Shown: positions 8,833-18,240 of the stretch, piece after piece
How positions within the stretch are numbered: the first letter of the stretch is position 1
How the letters are laid out: each line of letters starts with the position of its first letter
Position numbers and translations under genes: made by a program
Origin: Bacillus carboniphilus
GTDB lineage: Bacteria > Bacillota > Bacilli > Bacillales > JAIVKR01
Direction: 5' to 3'
Assembly (NCBI RefSeq): GCF_020524035.2
Contig: NZ_CP129013.1
Span: 744,001-808,000, forward strand
DNA: 64,000 bases
Notes under the pieces: generated by a model
Database searches by the model: none
Told to the model about the DNA's origin: nothing
Seen by the model: the letters and a program-made list of their open reading frames with translations, nothing else

Positions 8833-9482
8833 TGGAGAGAAAAAAGATGGCAAGAAGGGCAGCGAAAGAAATCGAAGATGGCATGATTGTTAACCTAGGG
8901 ATTGGCATTCCTTCCTTAGTTCCTAATTACATCCCTGATGGTTACAGCGTCATGATTCAAGCGGAAAATGGTTTGCTTGGAATCGGTTGTTCACCTAAAA
9001 CAGGATTTGAAAATGAAAACTTATGTAATGCTGCAGGTTATCCGGTTACCACTGTGAAAGGCGCTTCTTATTTTGACAGTGCTGTTTCATTTGGGATGAT
9101 TCGCAAAGGATTAATTGACATCACTATTTTAGGTTCCTTGCAAGTAAGTGAAAAAGGGGATATTGCCAATTGGATAGTGCCAGGAAAAAGAGTCCCAGGG
9201 ATGGGAGGTGCAATGGAATTAGCACAAAAAGCAAAAAAAGTTATTATTGTCATGGAACATGTAAACAAATATGGTGAACCGAAAATCGTAAACGAGTGTC
9301 TGTATCCTTTAACGGCAAAAAAAAGTGCGGATCTCATAATTACGGAGGTTGCGGTATTTCAAGTAGATTCAAACAAGGGATTGACGTTACTAGAGAAAAA
9401 GAAAGAGATGTCTGTTGAAGAAATAAGAAAAAGAACAGCATGCAGCTTTTTTGTCTCGGAAAATTTGAAATTGGTGAACTAA
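8817..9482 (+). CDS. yodR: 3-oxoacid/acyl CoA-transferase, subunit B (YodR)
   Basis: Protein of 221 residues. It carries the catalytic Glu in the AENG motif (IQAENGLLGIG, near residue 45) and the VNLGIGIPSLVPNYI segment typical of family I beta subunits. The ATG at 8817 has AAGGGGTGA upstream inside the yodS coding sequence. A second in-frame ATG at 8829 overlaps the yodS stop as ATGA and is an alternative. Either way the two subunits are translationally coupled. Confidence 0.88.
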   Translation: MGLGMMERKKMARRAAKEIEDGMIVNLGIGIPSLVPNYIPDGYSVMIQAENGLLGIGCSPKTGFENENLCNAAGYPVTTVKGASYFDSAVSFGMIRKGLIDITILGSLQVSEKGDIANWIVPGKRVPGMGGAMELAQKAKKVIIVMEHVNKYGEPKIVNECLYPLTAKKSADLIITEVAVFQVDSNKGLTLLEKKKEMSVEEIRKRTACSFFVSENLKLVN

Positions 9483-9499
9483 AGGAGGGAGATGTTTTC

Positions 9500-10777
9500 A
9501 TGAATGAAATAAAAAATAAAATAACTCGCTTAATTGATCAACAACGAAAAGGATATATCGAATTATTACAAAAGGTCATCCGTGAAAAGAGTGTCATGGG
9601 CTATGAAGACTCTGCACAGGCGATTATTTTGGAGAAGTGCCGAGAATTGAATTTAACCATTGATTTATGGGAACCTGAAATAAATAAATTAAAAATGTAT
9701 CCTGATTTCTTTTCAACGAGAACTTCATTTTTGAATAGTTATAATCTTGTTGCAGTCAAAAAAGGAACAGGTGGAGGTAGGTCAATTATCCTGAATGGTC
9801 ATATTGACGTCGTTCCAGAAGGAGAATTAGACCAATGGAGCGAAGACCCTTATACAGGGGTCATTAAAGATGGGAAAGTTTACGGCAGAGGCTCTACCGA
9901 TATGAAGGGAGGAAATATTGCTCTCCTTGCTGCGATTGAAGCCGTAACGGAAATGAATATTCCATTAAAAGGAGACATCATCTTTCAAAGTGTGATTGAT
10001 GAAGAGTGCGGAGGAGCGGGAACGCTAGCGGCCGTAGAAAGGGGTTATCAGGCTGACGGAGCGATTATTCCAGAACCAACGGATATGAAATGCTTTATTA
10101 AACAGCAAGGATCCATGTGGTATAGATTAGAGGTAGATGGAAAGTCTGCTCATGGTGGAACGAGGTATCAAGGTATAAGCGCTATCGAGAAAATGATGTT
10201 TGTTCTTGAAGAGATAAAGAAACTTGAAATTTATCGCAACAATCAGATTACGGATCCTCTTTATAAAAATACACCCATTCCTGTTCCAATTAACGTGGGG
10301 ATGATTAAAGGAGGAAATTGGCCTTCCTCTGTACCAGATGCTATTCAAATTGAAGGAAGGTGTGGCATCGCTCCTCATGAGACGAAAGAACAAGTGCAAG
10401 GTCAATTTCAACAATGGATGGATCAGTTAGGAGAAAAAGATTCTTGGTTTAAAGAACACCCAGCAAAATTAGAGTGGTTCGGAGCAAGCTGGCTTCCTAA
10501 CCAACTTTCTGATTCTCACCCTCTATTTACAACGCTTGAACGAGCTCATACAGAGACATTAAACAAAGAACTAGTGGTTGAGGCTTCTCCGTGGGGAACC
10601 GATGGCGGTATGTTAGCTCATGTTGGAAATGTACCTACCATTGTTTTTGGACCAGGAAAAACAGAATTAGCTCATTTCCCAAATGAATATATTGAAATCG
10701 ACAAGGTTTTTGAAGTAGCTAAAGTGATTGCCCATTTCTTAATTGACTGGTGTGAAATGGACGAAATTAAGTATTGA
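9500..10777 (+). CDS. yodQ: M20-family deacylase/peptidase (YodQ)
   Basis: Protein of 425 residues from the ArgE/DapE/M20 metallohydrolases. The di-zinc ligands are visible in order: His in NGHIDVVPEG, Asp in GRGSTDMKGG, Glu pair in DEECGGAG, and the late His in ELAHFPNEY. Members remove acyl groups from amines or amino acids. Next to an acetyltransferase (ablB) and CoA-transferase it may deacylate an N-acyl beta-lysine derivative, which is inference. The start at 9500 follows AAAGGAGGGAG; the longer frame from 9440 runs inside yodR. Confidence 0.85.
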   Translation: MNEIKNKITRLIDQQRKGYIELLQKVIREKSVMGYEDSAQAIILEKCRELNLTIDLWEPEINKLKMYPDFFSTRTSFLNSYNLVAVKKGTGGGRSIILNGHIDVVPEGELDQWSEDPYTGVIKDGKVYGRGSTDMKGGNIALLAAIEAVTEMNIPLKGDIIFQSVIDEECGGAGTLAAVERGYQADGAIIPEPTDMKCFIKQQGSMWYRLEVDGKSAHGGTRYQGISAIEKMMFVLEEIKKLEIYRNNQITDPLYKNTPIPVPINVGMIKGGNWPSSVPDAIQIEGRCGIAPHETKEQVQGQFQQWMDQLGEKDSWFKEHPAKLEWFGASWLPNQLSDSHPLFTTLERAHTETLNKELVVEASPWGTDGGMLAHVGNVPTIVFGPGKTELAHFPNEYIEIDKVFEVAKVIAHFLIDWCEMDEIKY

Positions 10778-10798
10778 ATTAACTAGGAGGTTTTCAAC

Positions 10799-12223
10799 AT
10801 GAAACAACATTTATGGATCAATGGACAAGAAGTAGAAGCTAAGGAATATCAACCGTTATATTCTCCCTATAAAAATAAACAAATTATAGAAGTCGCCGTT
10901 GCTCAAAAAGAAAATATTATCACAGCTATTGATGTAGCTTATCAGTCGAGAGGAAGGATGAAGGACCTATCTTCCTACGAAAGAGCCAATATTCTGCAAT
11001 ATGTTGCGAACGAATTGGAAGAACGTAAAGAAGAAGCGGCAAAAATAATTACAAAGGAATCAGCAAAGCCTATCCGAATCGCTCTTGGTGAAGTGGAAAG
11101 AACGATTGAAACGTATACTTTTGCTGCAGAAGAAGCGAAGCGATTTTATGGGGAAACCATCCCGTTAGATAGTGCTAAGCAAGGAGCTAATCGAACGGCT
11201 TATACGATTCAAGAGCCTTTAGGAGTGGTCGCTGCCATTACTCCTTTTAATTTTCCAATGAATCTCGTTGCTCACAAATTAGGTCCAAGTATTGCCAGTG
11301 GCAACACGGTTGTTTTAAAACCAGCCACCCAAACCCCTTTAAGCGCTTTTTTCATTGCTGAATTATTTGACAATGCTGGGTTACCAAAAGGAGCTTTAAA
11401 TATCATAACTTCATCAGGGAAAGAATTTGGCGATGTTATTACAGAAGATGATCGAATAAAGGCGATTACTTTTACAGGAAGCCCTTCTGTTGGGAAAACA
11501 CTTAAGAAAAAGGCTGGTTTAAGGAAAACGCTAATGGAGTTAGGATCGAATTCAGCAATCATTATTGATGAATCAGCCCTAATTGATAAAATTATTGATC
11601 GCATCGTTCAAGGATCTTTCTCCTTTTCAGGTCAAGTGTGTATATCTGTTCAACGAATCTTTGTGCATGAAAAGATAATTCATTCGTTTATAGAAAAAAT
11701 GGTCGAAAAAACAAAAGAACTTAAACTCGGAGACCCTTTATTGATGGAGACCGAGATAAGTTCGATGATTTCAAAAGAAGATGTCAAACGAACAAAGGAA
11801 TGGATAGACGAAGCGGTTCAACATGGGGCTAATGTTCTTACGGGTGGCTTTGAAAAAGACGATAACATGATGGAGCCGACGATCATTTATAATGCACCTA
11901 ATCATGTGAAGATTAGTTGTGAAGAAGCATTTGCTCCCATTGTGGTAATCAATTCCTTCGATCATTTATCAGACGCGATTGATCACGTAAACGATTCTAA
12001 ATATGGTCTGCAAGCAGGAATTTTTACAGAAAAACTTGCTCACGCCTTTCAGGCAGTAAGAGAGCTTGAAGTAGGAGGGGTTCTAGTCAACGATATCCCA
12101 ACTTTTCGAGTAGATCATATGCCATACGGAGGGGTGAAAGAAAGTGGAATTGGAAGGGAAGGAATCCGTTATGCCATTGAGGAATTGACTGAGAAAAAGC
12201 TTGTGATTTTCAACCATAACTAA
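10799..12223 (+). CDS. NAD(P)-dependent aldehyde dehydrogenase
   Basis: Protein of 474 residues with the family hallmarks: FNFPMNLVAHKLGPSIASGNTVVLKPA for cofactor binding, general-base Glu in LMELGSN and catalytic Cys in GQVCISVQR (near residue 280). It is placed between yodQ and ablB with 21- and 35-base gaps and good ribosome sites on both sides. It is therefore an integral operon member, and would oxidise the semialdehyde made by the aminotransferase. The B. subtilis yod operon as I remember it has no such gene, so it marks a pathway variant. Substrate not determinable. Confidence 0.88.
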   Translation: MKQHLWINGQEVEAKEYQPLYSPYKNKQIIEVAVAQKENIITAIDVAYQSRGRMKDLSSYERANILQYVANELEERKEEAAKIITKESAKPIRIALGEVERTIETYTFAAEEAKRFYGETIPLDSAKQGANRTAYTIQEPLGVVAAITPFNFPMNLVAHKLGPSIASGNTVVLKPATQTPLSAFFIAELFDNAGLPKGALNIITSSGKEFGDVITEDDRIKAITFTGSPSVGKTLKKKAGLRKTLMELGSNSAIIIDESALIDKIIDRIVQGSFSFSGQVCISVQRIFVHEKIIHSFIEKMVEKTKELKLGDPLLMETEISSMISKEDVKRTKEWIDEAVQHGANVLTGGFEKDDNMMEPTIIYNAPNHVKISCEEAFAPIVVINSFDHLSDAIDHVNDSKYGLQAGIFTEKLAHAFQAVRELEVGGVLVNDIPTFRVDHMPYGGVKESGIGREGIRYAIEELTEKKLVIFNHN

Positions 12224-12258
12224 GGGATTTTTCAATTAAAAATAAAAAGGAGGCGAAA

Positions 12259-13116
12259 ATGATTAAAAAACAAGCGGAAAAAAAGATGCTTTCATCAAAC
12301 TCTTATGGGGCCATGGTTACGTTCGATTTTTTTAACGAAAGGCTAAAGGTGGATGATTATTTCGGAGATTGTAATCGTTTAGCATTAGATTTACTGAAAA
12401 GTGCAAAGGAAGAGAAACTGAATAAAATCATTGTCAAAACAAAGCAGAAACATTTACCGATTTGGAAAAAACATTTCTTTCATATAGAAGGGGTGATTTC
12501 AAACTATTTCCATGGGGTTGATGCTTATTTTGTTTGTCATTACCTTGATGAAAATCGAATGACTTCCACTAGTCAATTTCAACAAGAACAGTTGTTAAAA
12601 GAAATAAATGAAAAAAGTATAATGGATGCTAGTCCACTATTAGATCCCTCGTTTCATTTAAGAGAAGCGAATGAAGATGACATCAATTCGTTGGTCTCAC
12701 TTTATCAAACTGTTTTTAAGGTGTATCCTACCCCTCTTTCAAATAAACAGTATTTATTGGAGTCTATGAGAAATGGAACTTTCTATTATATTGTAGAGAA
12801 GGACAATCAAATTGTAAGCGCTGCATCCGCTGAGGTCAACGAACAATACCATAATGCAGAAATAACCGATTGTGCAACATTAGCTCATTATCGAAAACAT
12901 CGTCTTATGCGGTACATTTTAATAAACATTGAGAAGGAATTGATGGATAAGAACATTTTTTGTTCCTATTCTATAGCAAGGGCCTCATCTTTTGGAATGA
13001 ATGCTGTTCTAAAACAATTAGGGTATCAATTTGGAGGGGTTCTTTATAATAACTGTTTTATTTATGAGGATATCGAAAATATGAGTATTTGGTATAAGGA
13101 TTTGTCATCATTATGA
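12259..13116 (+). CDS. ablB: beta-lysine N-acetyltransferase AblB/YodP
   Basis: Protein of 285 residues with a C-terminal GNAT fold (from about residue 135, with AEITDCATLAHYRKHRLMRYIL as the acetyl-CoA segment). It has the N-terminal extension typical of AblB. In methanogens and bacilli AblB acetylates the epsilon amino group of beta-lysine made by KamA (AblA), giving the osmolyte N-acetyl-beta-lysine. Here kamA lies 1.65 kb downstream, beyond a regulator. AAAAAGGAGGCG precedes the ATG. Confidence 0.88.
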   Translation: MIKKQAEKKMLSSNSYGAMVTFDFFNERLKVDDYFGDCNRLALDLLKSAKEEKLNKIIVKTKQKHLPIWKKHFFHIEGVISNYFHGVDAYFVCHYLDENRMTSTSQFQQEQLLKEINEKSIMDASPLLDPSFHLREANEDDINSLVSLYQTVFKVYPTPLSNKQYLLESMRNGTFYYIVEKDNQIVSAASAEVNEQYHNAEITDCATLAHYRKHRLMRYILINIEKELMDKNIFCSYSIARASSFGMNAVLKQLGYQFGGVLYNNCFIYEDIENMSIWYKDLSSL

Positions 13117-13165
13117 CGCTGAATTTAATGAAAAATGACTTTTTATTAACGTACAAAGGGTTCCC

Positions 13166-13212
13166 GAAGTCGGACTAAATCGCATAGAAGTTTTGCGTGA
13201 TAAAGCCGACTT
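13166..13212. other. nested hairpin in the ablB-regulator gap
   Basis: AAGTCGG and CCGACTT enclose a second pair, TCGCA/TGCG(T)GA. There is no T-tract, so it is not a standard terminator. It could be a regulatory or attenuator structure ahead of the regulator gene. Confidence 0.35.
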
Positions 13213-13279
13213 TCCTCCTTCCTATGAAGGTGTTTCAGTAAGCTAACATGAGGATGGGGAAAAATTCACATCAATACTA

Positions 13280-14707
13280 ATGGTGACAATTTTTCGGCAC
13301 TTATATCTAGGGGGCTTTGGATCGTTGTGTTCAAACTATATAACTACAACTCTATTATATAATATATTAGATACCATAGATGAAGGTATTCATGCAGTGA
13401 ACGAACATGGCGTGACGACCTTTTATAACTATAAAGCAGCTAAACATGATGGCTTACAAGTAAAAGAAGTCGTTGGAAAGCATGTTTTAGATATTTATCC
13501 TTCGTTAACCGAGCAATCTAGTACATTGTTAAAGGTGATTAAAACAAAGAAGCCGATTTTTCACCTTCCACAAATGTATGTCAATAAAAATGGAGAGAAA
13601 ATTGAAACGTTAAATACGACCTTACCTTTAATGGAAGGTGAAAAGCTAATTGGTGCTGTTGAAATTGCAAAGGATTATTCACGGTTAAAAATACTTTCTG
13701 ATAGGTTGCTAGATTTACAGCAGAGAAAAGCCAAAAATCCGGCAGTTCGTTCCATCAACGAGGCAAAATTCACATTTGATCATATTAAGACGAATAATGA
13801 TGAAATGATAAGAATGATTCGACTAGCAAAGAATGTTTCAACCTCTACATCAACCGTTTTGATATATGGTGAAACAGGCTCGGGAAAAGAGTTGTTTGTT
13901 CAGTCCATTCATAATTATTCGAACTATAAAGATGGTCCTTTTATTGCTCAAAATTGTGCAGCTCTTCCTGAAACCCTCTTAGAGAGTATCTTGTTTGGTT
14001 CCGTCAAAGGAAGTTATACTGGTGCGATTGATAGACCCGGCCTTTTTGAATTACTCATGGAGGTACACTTTTTTTAGATGAACTACAATCCATGCCGTTA
14101 TCATTACAAGCAAAGCTTCTGCGCGTAATTGATGATGGCTATATTCGCAGGATTGGTAGTAATAAGCCTGTGAAGGTGGATGTCCGTGTCATTACGGCAA
14201 TGAATGAACTTCCTTTTGAATGTGTAAAAAAAAGGTTATTAAGGGAGGACCTCTATTATCGATTGGCGGTCTTTACCATTGAAATTCCGCCATTACGAAA
14301 TAGAAAAGGTGATATTCCTTTATTAATGGAAACGTTTATTCAAGAGTACAATCGGCTTTTTAACCGACATATAAAAACAATTACCGAGGAAGGTTTAAAT
14401 TTACTTTTTACTCACCAGTGGCCTGGAAATGTTCGTGAATTAAAGCATGTTATTGAGTATGCGATGAATATCGTTGATACAGATCAGATTGATGAACATC
14501 ACTTTCCTCCATACTTACTCAATTTTAAAAAAAAATGAGCCATTAGAGCAAACAAAAGTAGACCTTAAAATGAAAGTGAATCAATATGAAATAAACTTAA
14601 TAAAAGAAGCGCTAGTTCAAACAAATGGAAACATATTAAAAGCTGCTAAGCTATTAAATGTTCCCCGGCAAACATTGCAATATAAGATGAAGAAATTTAA
14701 AATATAA
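13280..14707 (+). pseudogene. sigma-54 activator (PAS-AAA-Fis, RocR type), two frameshifts
   Basis: The reconstructed protein has about 475 residues. An N-terminal PAS-like domain (ILDTIDEGIHAVNEHG, FYNYKAA) is followed by the sigma-54 AAA domain with Walker A GETGSGKE, GAIDRPGLFEL and LREDLYYRLAVF, and a C-terminal Fis-type helix-turn-helix (AAKLLNVPRQTLQYKMKKF). One base is missing near 14052 (GLFELAHGGTLFLDELQ is the expected text) and one A too many lies in the A9 run at 14527-14535. The start is unclear: TTG at 13325 after AGGGGG or ATG at 13280. It sits directly upstream of a -24/-12 promoter, so it is the expected activator of kamA. Confidence 0.85.
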
Positions 14708-14723
14708 TCCCATTTCATATAGT

Positions 14724-14739
14724 TGGCATGAATTTTGCT
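14724..14739 (+). promoter_or_regulatory. sigma-54 (-24/-12) promoter of kamA
   Basis: TGGCATG-AATT-TTGCT matches the SigL/RpoN consensus TGGCACG-N4-TTGCW with one difference and exact spacing. It lies 29 bases upstream of the kamA ATG and right after the sigma-54 activator gene. Initiation about 12 bases further leaves a very short leader carrying AAAGGAGG. Confidence 0.8.
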
Positions 14740-14767
14740 GGTTATAAAGATAAAGGAGGTTTTATAA

Positions 14768-16168
14768 ATGAAACAAACTTTATATAAGCCAGAACGTCAT
14801 TGGAGCGAAATTGAGTTATGGAAGGATGTCACAGATGATCAGTGGAACGATTGGATTTGGCAATTAACAAATACAATCCGTTCACTTGAAGATTTAAAAA
14901 AGGTTGTTAATTTAACTCCTGAGGAAGAAGAAGGAGTTAAAATATCTATTAAAACGATTCCATTAAACATTACTCCTTATTATGCTTGGTTAATGAACCA
15001 AGATGATCCTAGGTGTCCTATAAGAATGCAATCTGTTCCGGTTTCACAAGAAATCATGAAAACAAAATATGATATGGAAGATCCTCTGCACGAAGATGAA
15101 GATTCTCCTGTACCAGGACTGACTCATCGTTATCCTGATCGTGTCTTATTCCTCGTGACTAATCAATGCTCGATGTATTGCCGTTATTGTACAAGAAGAC
15201 GTTTTTCAGGGCAAATTGGTATGGGTGTTCCAAAGAAACAACTAGATGGTGCCATTCAATATATTAAAGAGCATGAAGAGGTTCGAGATGTGCTCATTTC
15301 TGGAGGAGACGGTTTACTCATCAATGACAAAATTTTAGAATACGTCTTGAAAAATTTACGAGACATTCCCCATGTAGAAATCATCCGAATAGGCACAAGA
15401 GCTCCTGTTGTTTTTCCTCAAAGAATAACAGAGAATCTATGTAATATCTTAAAGAAATACCACCCAGTTTGGTTAAATACACATTTTAATACGTCAATCG
15501 AAATAACAGAGGAGTCTAAAAAGGCATGTGAAATGCTAGCAGATGCAGGAGTACCGTTAGGAAATCAGGCAGTAATTTTAGCGGGTATTAATGACAGCGT
15601 ACCTATCATGAAAAAGCTTATGCATGATTTAGTGAAAATTCGTGTTCGCCCGTATTATATTTATCAATGTGATTTATCAGAGGGAATTGGTCATTTTAGA
15701 GCGCCTGTTTCTAAAGGGTTAGAGATTATTGAAGGATTGCGAGGGCACACTTCAGGATATGCAGTACCTACATTCGTCGTAGATGCACCTGGGGGAGGAG
15801 GAAAAATATCGGTACAACCTAACTATATCATTTCCCAAAGTGCGAGCAAGGTAGTTCTTAGAAATTATGAGGGGGTAATTACCTCTTATCCAGAACCAGA
15901 ATCGTATATTCCAGGGCTTGCTGACGACTATTTTAAAAAGGTTTATCCTGATGTCGAAAAAAAAGCATCGAATACGGGGGTAGCAGGATTAATGAACGAT
16001 CAGCAAGCTAGTTTAACTCCTGAAGGAATGAAACGATTGCAAAGGAGAGAGCAATACTCTGAGGATCCAGATCATGAATCTTTAAAAGATCGTCGTGACA
16101 AACGAGATGAATTGATTGATAAAAAGTACCAATCTCAAATGAAAAAATATCAGGAGACAAATTCATGA
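14768..16168 (+). CDS. kamA: lysine 2,3-aminomutase
   Basis: Protein of 466 residues, a radical SAM and PLP enzyme converting L-lysine to L-beta-lysine. The 4Fe-4S motif CSMYCRYC is near residue 134, followed by TRRRF. The ISGGDGLL segment and the PLP-lysine region DAPGGGGKISV (near residue 335) are intact. The C-terminal extension with the Arg/Asp-rich tail resembles Bacillus KamA. AAAGGAGG lies upstream. The stop overlaps the next start as ATGA. Driven by the -24/-12 promoter just upstream; in B. subtilis, as I recall, the operon is instead under sporulation sigma control. Confidence 0.95.
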   Translation: MKQTLYKPERHWSEIELWKDVTDDQWNDWIWQLTNTIRSLEDLKKVVNLTPEEEEGVKISIKTIPLNITPYYAWLMNQDDPRCPIRMQSVPVSQEIMKTKYDMEDPLHEDEDSPVPGLTHRYPDRVLFLVTNQCSMYCRYCTRRRFSGQIGMGVPKKQLDGAIQYIKEHEEVRDVLISGGDGLLINDKILEYVLKNLRDIPHVEIIRIGTRAPVVFPQRITENLCNILKKYHPVWLNTHFNTSIEITEESKKACEMLADAGVPLGNQAVILAGINDSVPIMKKLMHDLVKIRVRPYYIYQCDLSEGIGHFRAPVSKGLEIIEGLRGHTSGYAVPTFVVDAPGGGGKISVQPNYIISQSASKVVLRNYEGVITSYPEPESYIPGLADDYFKKVYPDVEKKASNTGVAGLMNDQQASLTPEGMKRLQRREQYSEDPDHESLKDRRDKRDELIDKKYQSQMKKYQETNS

Positions 16169-16446
16169 CTGTTTGCGTATGGTGTGAAAGCAAGCAAGCT
16201 TTTGAAGGTCATAATCGTGTTTTTTGGGAGCTGCCCGACGGTTCAAGAGCGATCCAGATAAATGGAACGCCGTGTATTAGTTGTCCCGTATGTGGCATGG
16301 AATATCAAACTGAAGAAATGGTAGATAAGATAGAAGAGCAACTTTTTTTAATTGACACAAAGGAATTATCATCCAATATAAGCTTTGACGAGCTTATGAA
16401 CCAAGAACGTTTACTCAAAAAAAACTATTTTGATTTTCGTTCGTAA
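16165..16446 (+). CDS. yokU: YokU family zinc-ribbon protein
   Basis: Protein of 93 residues with CVWC near the N-terminus and CISCPVCG about 35 residues later, so four or more Cys can bind zinc. Overlaps the kamA stop by four bases and is surely co-translated. A yokU-type gene beside kamA is also the arrangement in other bacilli as I know them. Function unknown; accessory role for KamA possible from the coupling. Confidence 0.8.
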   Translation: MTVCVWCESKQAFEGHNRVFWELPDGSRAIQINGTPCISCPVCGMEYQTEEMVDKIEEQLFLIDTKELSSNISFDELMNQERLLKKNYFDFRS

Positions 16447-16470
16447 ACAATACTTCTTATTGATTAAGAG

Positions 16471-16502
16471 AGCTTGCAGAAAAATTTCTGCAAGCTTTTT
16501 GA
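16471..16502 (+). terminator. rho-independent terminator of kamA-yokU
   Basis: AGCTTGCAGAAA / TTTCTGCAAGCT perfect stem followed by TTTTT. Confidence 0.85.
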
Positions 16503-16659
16503 GGTGTTTGGAAAATTGATTAGGGGATAAACTATTGGAATTAAAGGTTTCTGAGGTCTTTGTACATATCCATTATTCACATGATAAACACCTTTTGCAT
16601 TCTAATTTCTTCAACCTTCATAAATGTTTTGTTATGATTAGAGCATGTTTTATTGTAGA

Positions 16660-16877
16660 AGTTGTTCAAAAAGACCTATGATGGCCTGGATGGCCTATCA
16701 TCATCGTTAGCCACAGGACATGACTGTTCTTAGTAGATCTTCAGAAATAGTCAAACTCTTTGTGAAGGTAAAGAACTTCTTCACGTTATATTCGACTTAT
16801 GATCGCTCTAGTGTGAATAAAGGACTTCAGCTGTTTTATTCAGCGTCCTTTTTCCCTACTTTTTGAACACGCACTTT
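16660..16877. repeat. dispersed intergenic repeat, family A copy 2
   Basis: Ends GTTGTTCAAAAAG and CTTTTTGAACACGCAC form the family A terminal inverted repeat. The interior differs from copies 1 and 4. It carries GTTAGCCACAGGACATGACTGTTCTTAG, the same module that is found inside family B copies, so this element is a mosaic of the two families. The bases from 16503 to 16659 hold no gene. Confidence 0.7.
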
Positions 16878-16909
16878 TATGGAAATAATAAGTGAAGGAA
16901 GTGTCTTTC

Positions 16910-17125
16910 TTGAAGTCTTTTTACCATTTTTTAATGAAGTTTCGTCATGAAGGAGCAAGTGATGAAATTAGTAATTTTGCAAATAATGTTTACCGGGATC
17001 ATAGCTTTCCAAAAAGTTCAACTCATTACGACGAACTGAGTCGTTACCTTGAATTAAACGGAGATTACTTACCTAACATGACCATTTTTGATTCAGTTTG
17101 GGAAAAATACTTAATAGAAAAATAG
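16910..17125 (+). CDS. yozE: YozE family (UPF0346) protein
   Basis: Protein of 71 residues reading (L)KSFYHFLMKFRH, then FANNVYRDHSFPKSSTHYDELSRYLELNGDYLPNM, a close match to what I know of YozE, a small helical SAM-like fold. I start at the TTG at 16910, behind GAAGGAAGTG; an ATG at 16892 would put the ribosome site inside the gene. Its left neighbour is a repeat whose end lies only 32 bases upstream. Role unknown. Confidence 0.85.
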   Translation: MKSFYHFLMKFRHEGASDEISNFANNVYRDHSFPKSSTHYDELSRYLELNGDYLPNMTIFDSVWEKYLIEK

Positions 17126-17307
17126 GGATAAATTTATATTTATAATCGTTAGCACTCTTATTCGGCATTAGATATTTACTGCACTTTTATGATGAGTATT
17201 TGAGTCATTCCCCCGTTTTTAAAGAACTAGGATAACTGCCCAATCCGATTGTCTTCCCTTTGCATATATTAATTTAAACAAATTGAAACATCAAAGGGGG
17301 GAGAAAA

Positions 17308-17994
17308 ATGACTCAAAAACGTAAACCAAAGTTTAAAATTGGAGATGTAGTAGTCATCACCATGTATGGTACTGTAGGAACTGTGACGAAGTATCATCAT
17401 TTAGATCAATTTGTTTTGTATGAAGTCAACCATGGAGATATTCTTTATTTCGAAAATACTCTGAAACTATACTCAGAATATGAAGGAAGCGTTTATGAAT
17501 CTGAGCAATTAGAGGTCGTTTATAATTATGGAATTGGAGATTTAGTTCATTTAACAGAATATGAAGAAGAACTCTTTAAAATAATCGGATTTAGGACGGA
17601 AATATGGCGTTATAAAGAAGATTCATGGGAAGAAGTCATTTATGAACTTGTCCGAATAAGAGATGGTGAGTGGCTGGAAGCAAGCGAAGAAGAAATGGCA
17701 ATGGTTATGAGTCAGCACCAGGCGGAAGTATTTTTACAACATATTCAGCTCCATCACTTTATTAATTCTGACTCTTTGCAATCAGACACTTCGACTATTA
17801 CTTTATATATGGTTTCTCAAGAGGAACAATTAGACCCGCATCCACAAAATAAAAAAGAAATGGTGAATGCGCTGTTAGACTTATATAATGACTATAAGTC
17901 ACTTTATGAATGGTTTGGAGACCAAGAATATCAGGATATGATGAACTATATCCTTGAACATATGGAAGATGAGGATTTTTGGTCAAACACATAG
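17308..17994 (+). CDS. yodN: YodN-like protein
   Basis: Protein of 228 residues with two SH3-like repeats of the form KFKIGDVVVITMYGTVGTVT and YNYGIGDLVHLTEYEEELFKIIGFR. These are followed by an acidic helical C-terminus. AAAGGGGGGAG precedes the ATG. Family resemblance and its place between yozE and yozD match B. subtilis YodN, whose function is not known to me. Confidence 0.7.
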   Translation: MTQKRKPKFKIGDVVVITMYGTVGTVTKYHHLDQFVLYEVNHGDILYFENTLKLYSEYEGSVYESEQLEVVYNYGIGDLVHLTEYEEELFKIIGFRTEIWRYKEDSWEEVIYELVRIRDGEWLEASEEEMAMVMSQHQAEVFLQHIQLHHFINSDSLQSDTSTITLYMVSQEEQLDPHPQNKKEMVNALLDLYNDYKSLYEWFGDQEYQDMMNYILEHMEDEDFWSNT

Positions 17995-18240
17995 AATTTT
18001 TTGATTATTTAATACTAGATTGATTTTACCCAAGTTCGTTTAGCTTTATCTTCTTCTATATATTTTTCACTACTATTATTATCTTGGTTTTTTATGCCAT
18101 TTTTTAAAGTGCGCGTATTAATTATATGGTAAATATTATGCATTTATCACTTTGAATTCTTTTTATTTTTAGGAAGAGACAGAAATAACGCATATATCTT
18201 TCATTCTATACATAATAGATGTAAAAAGGAGGGCGATTAT

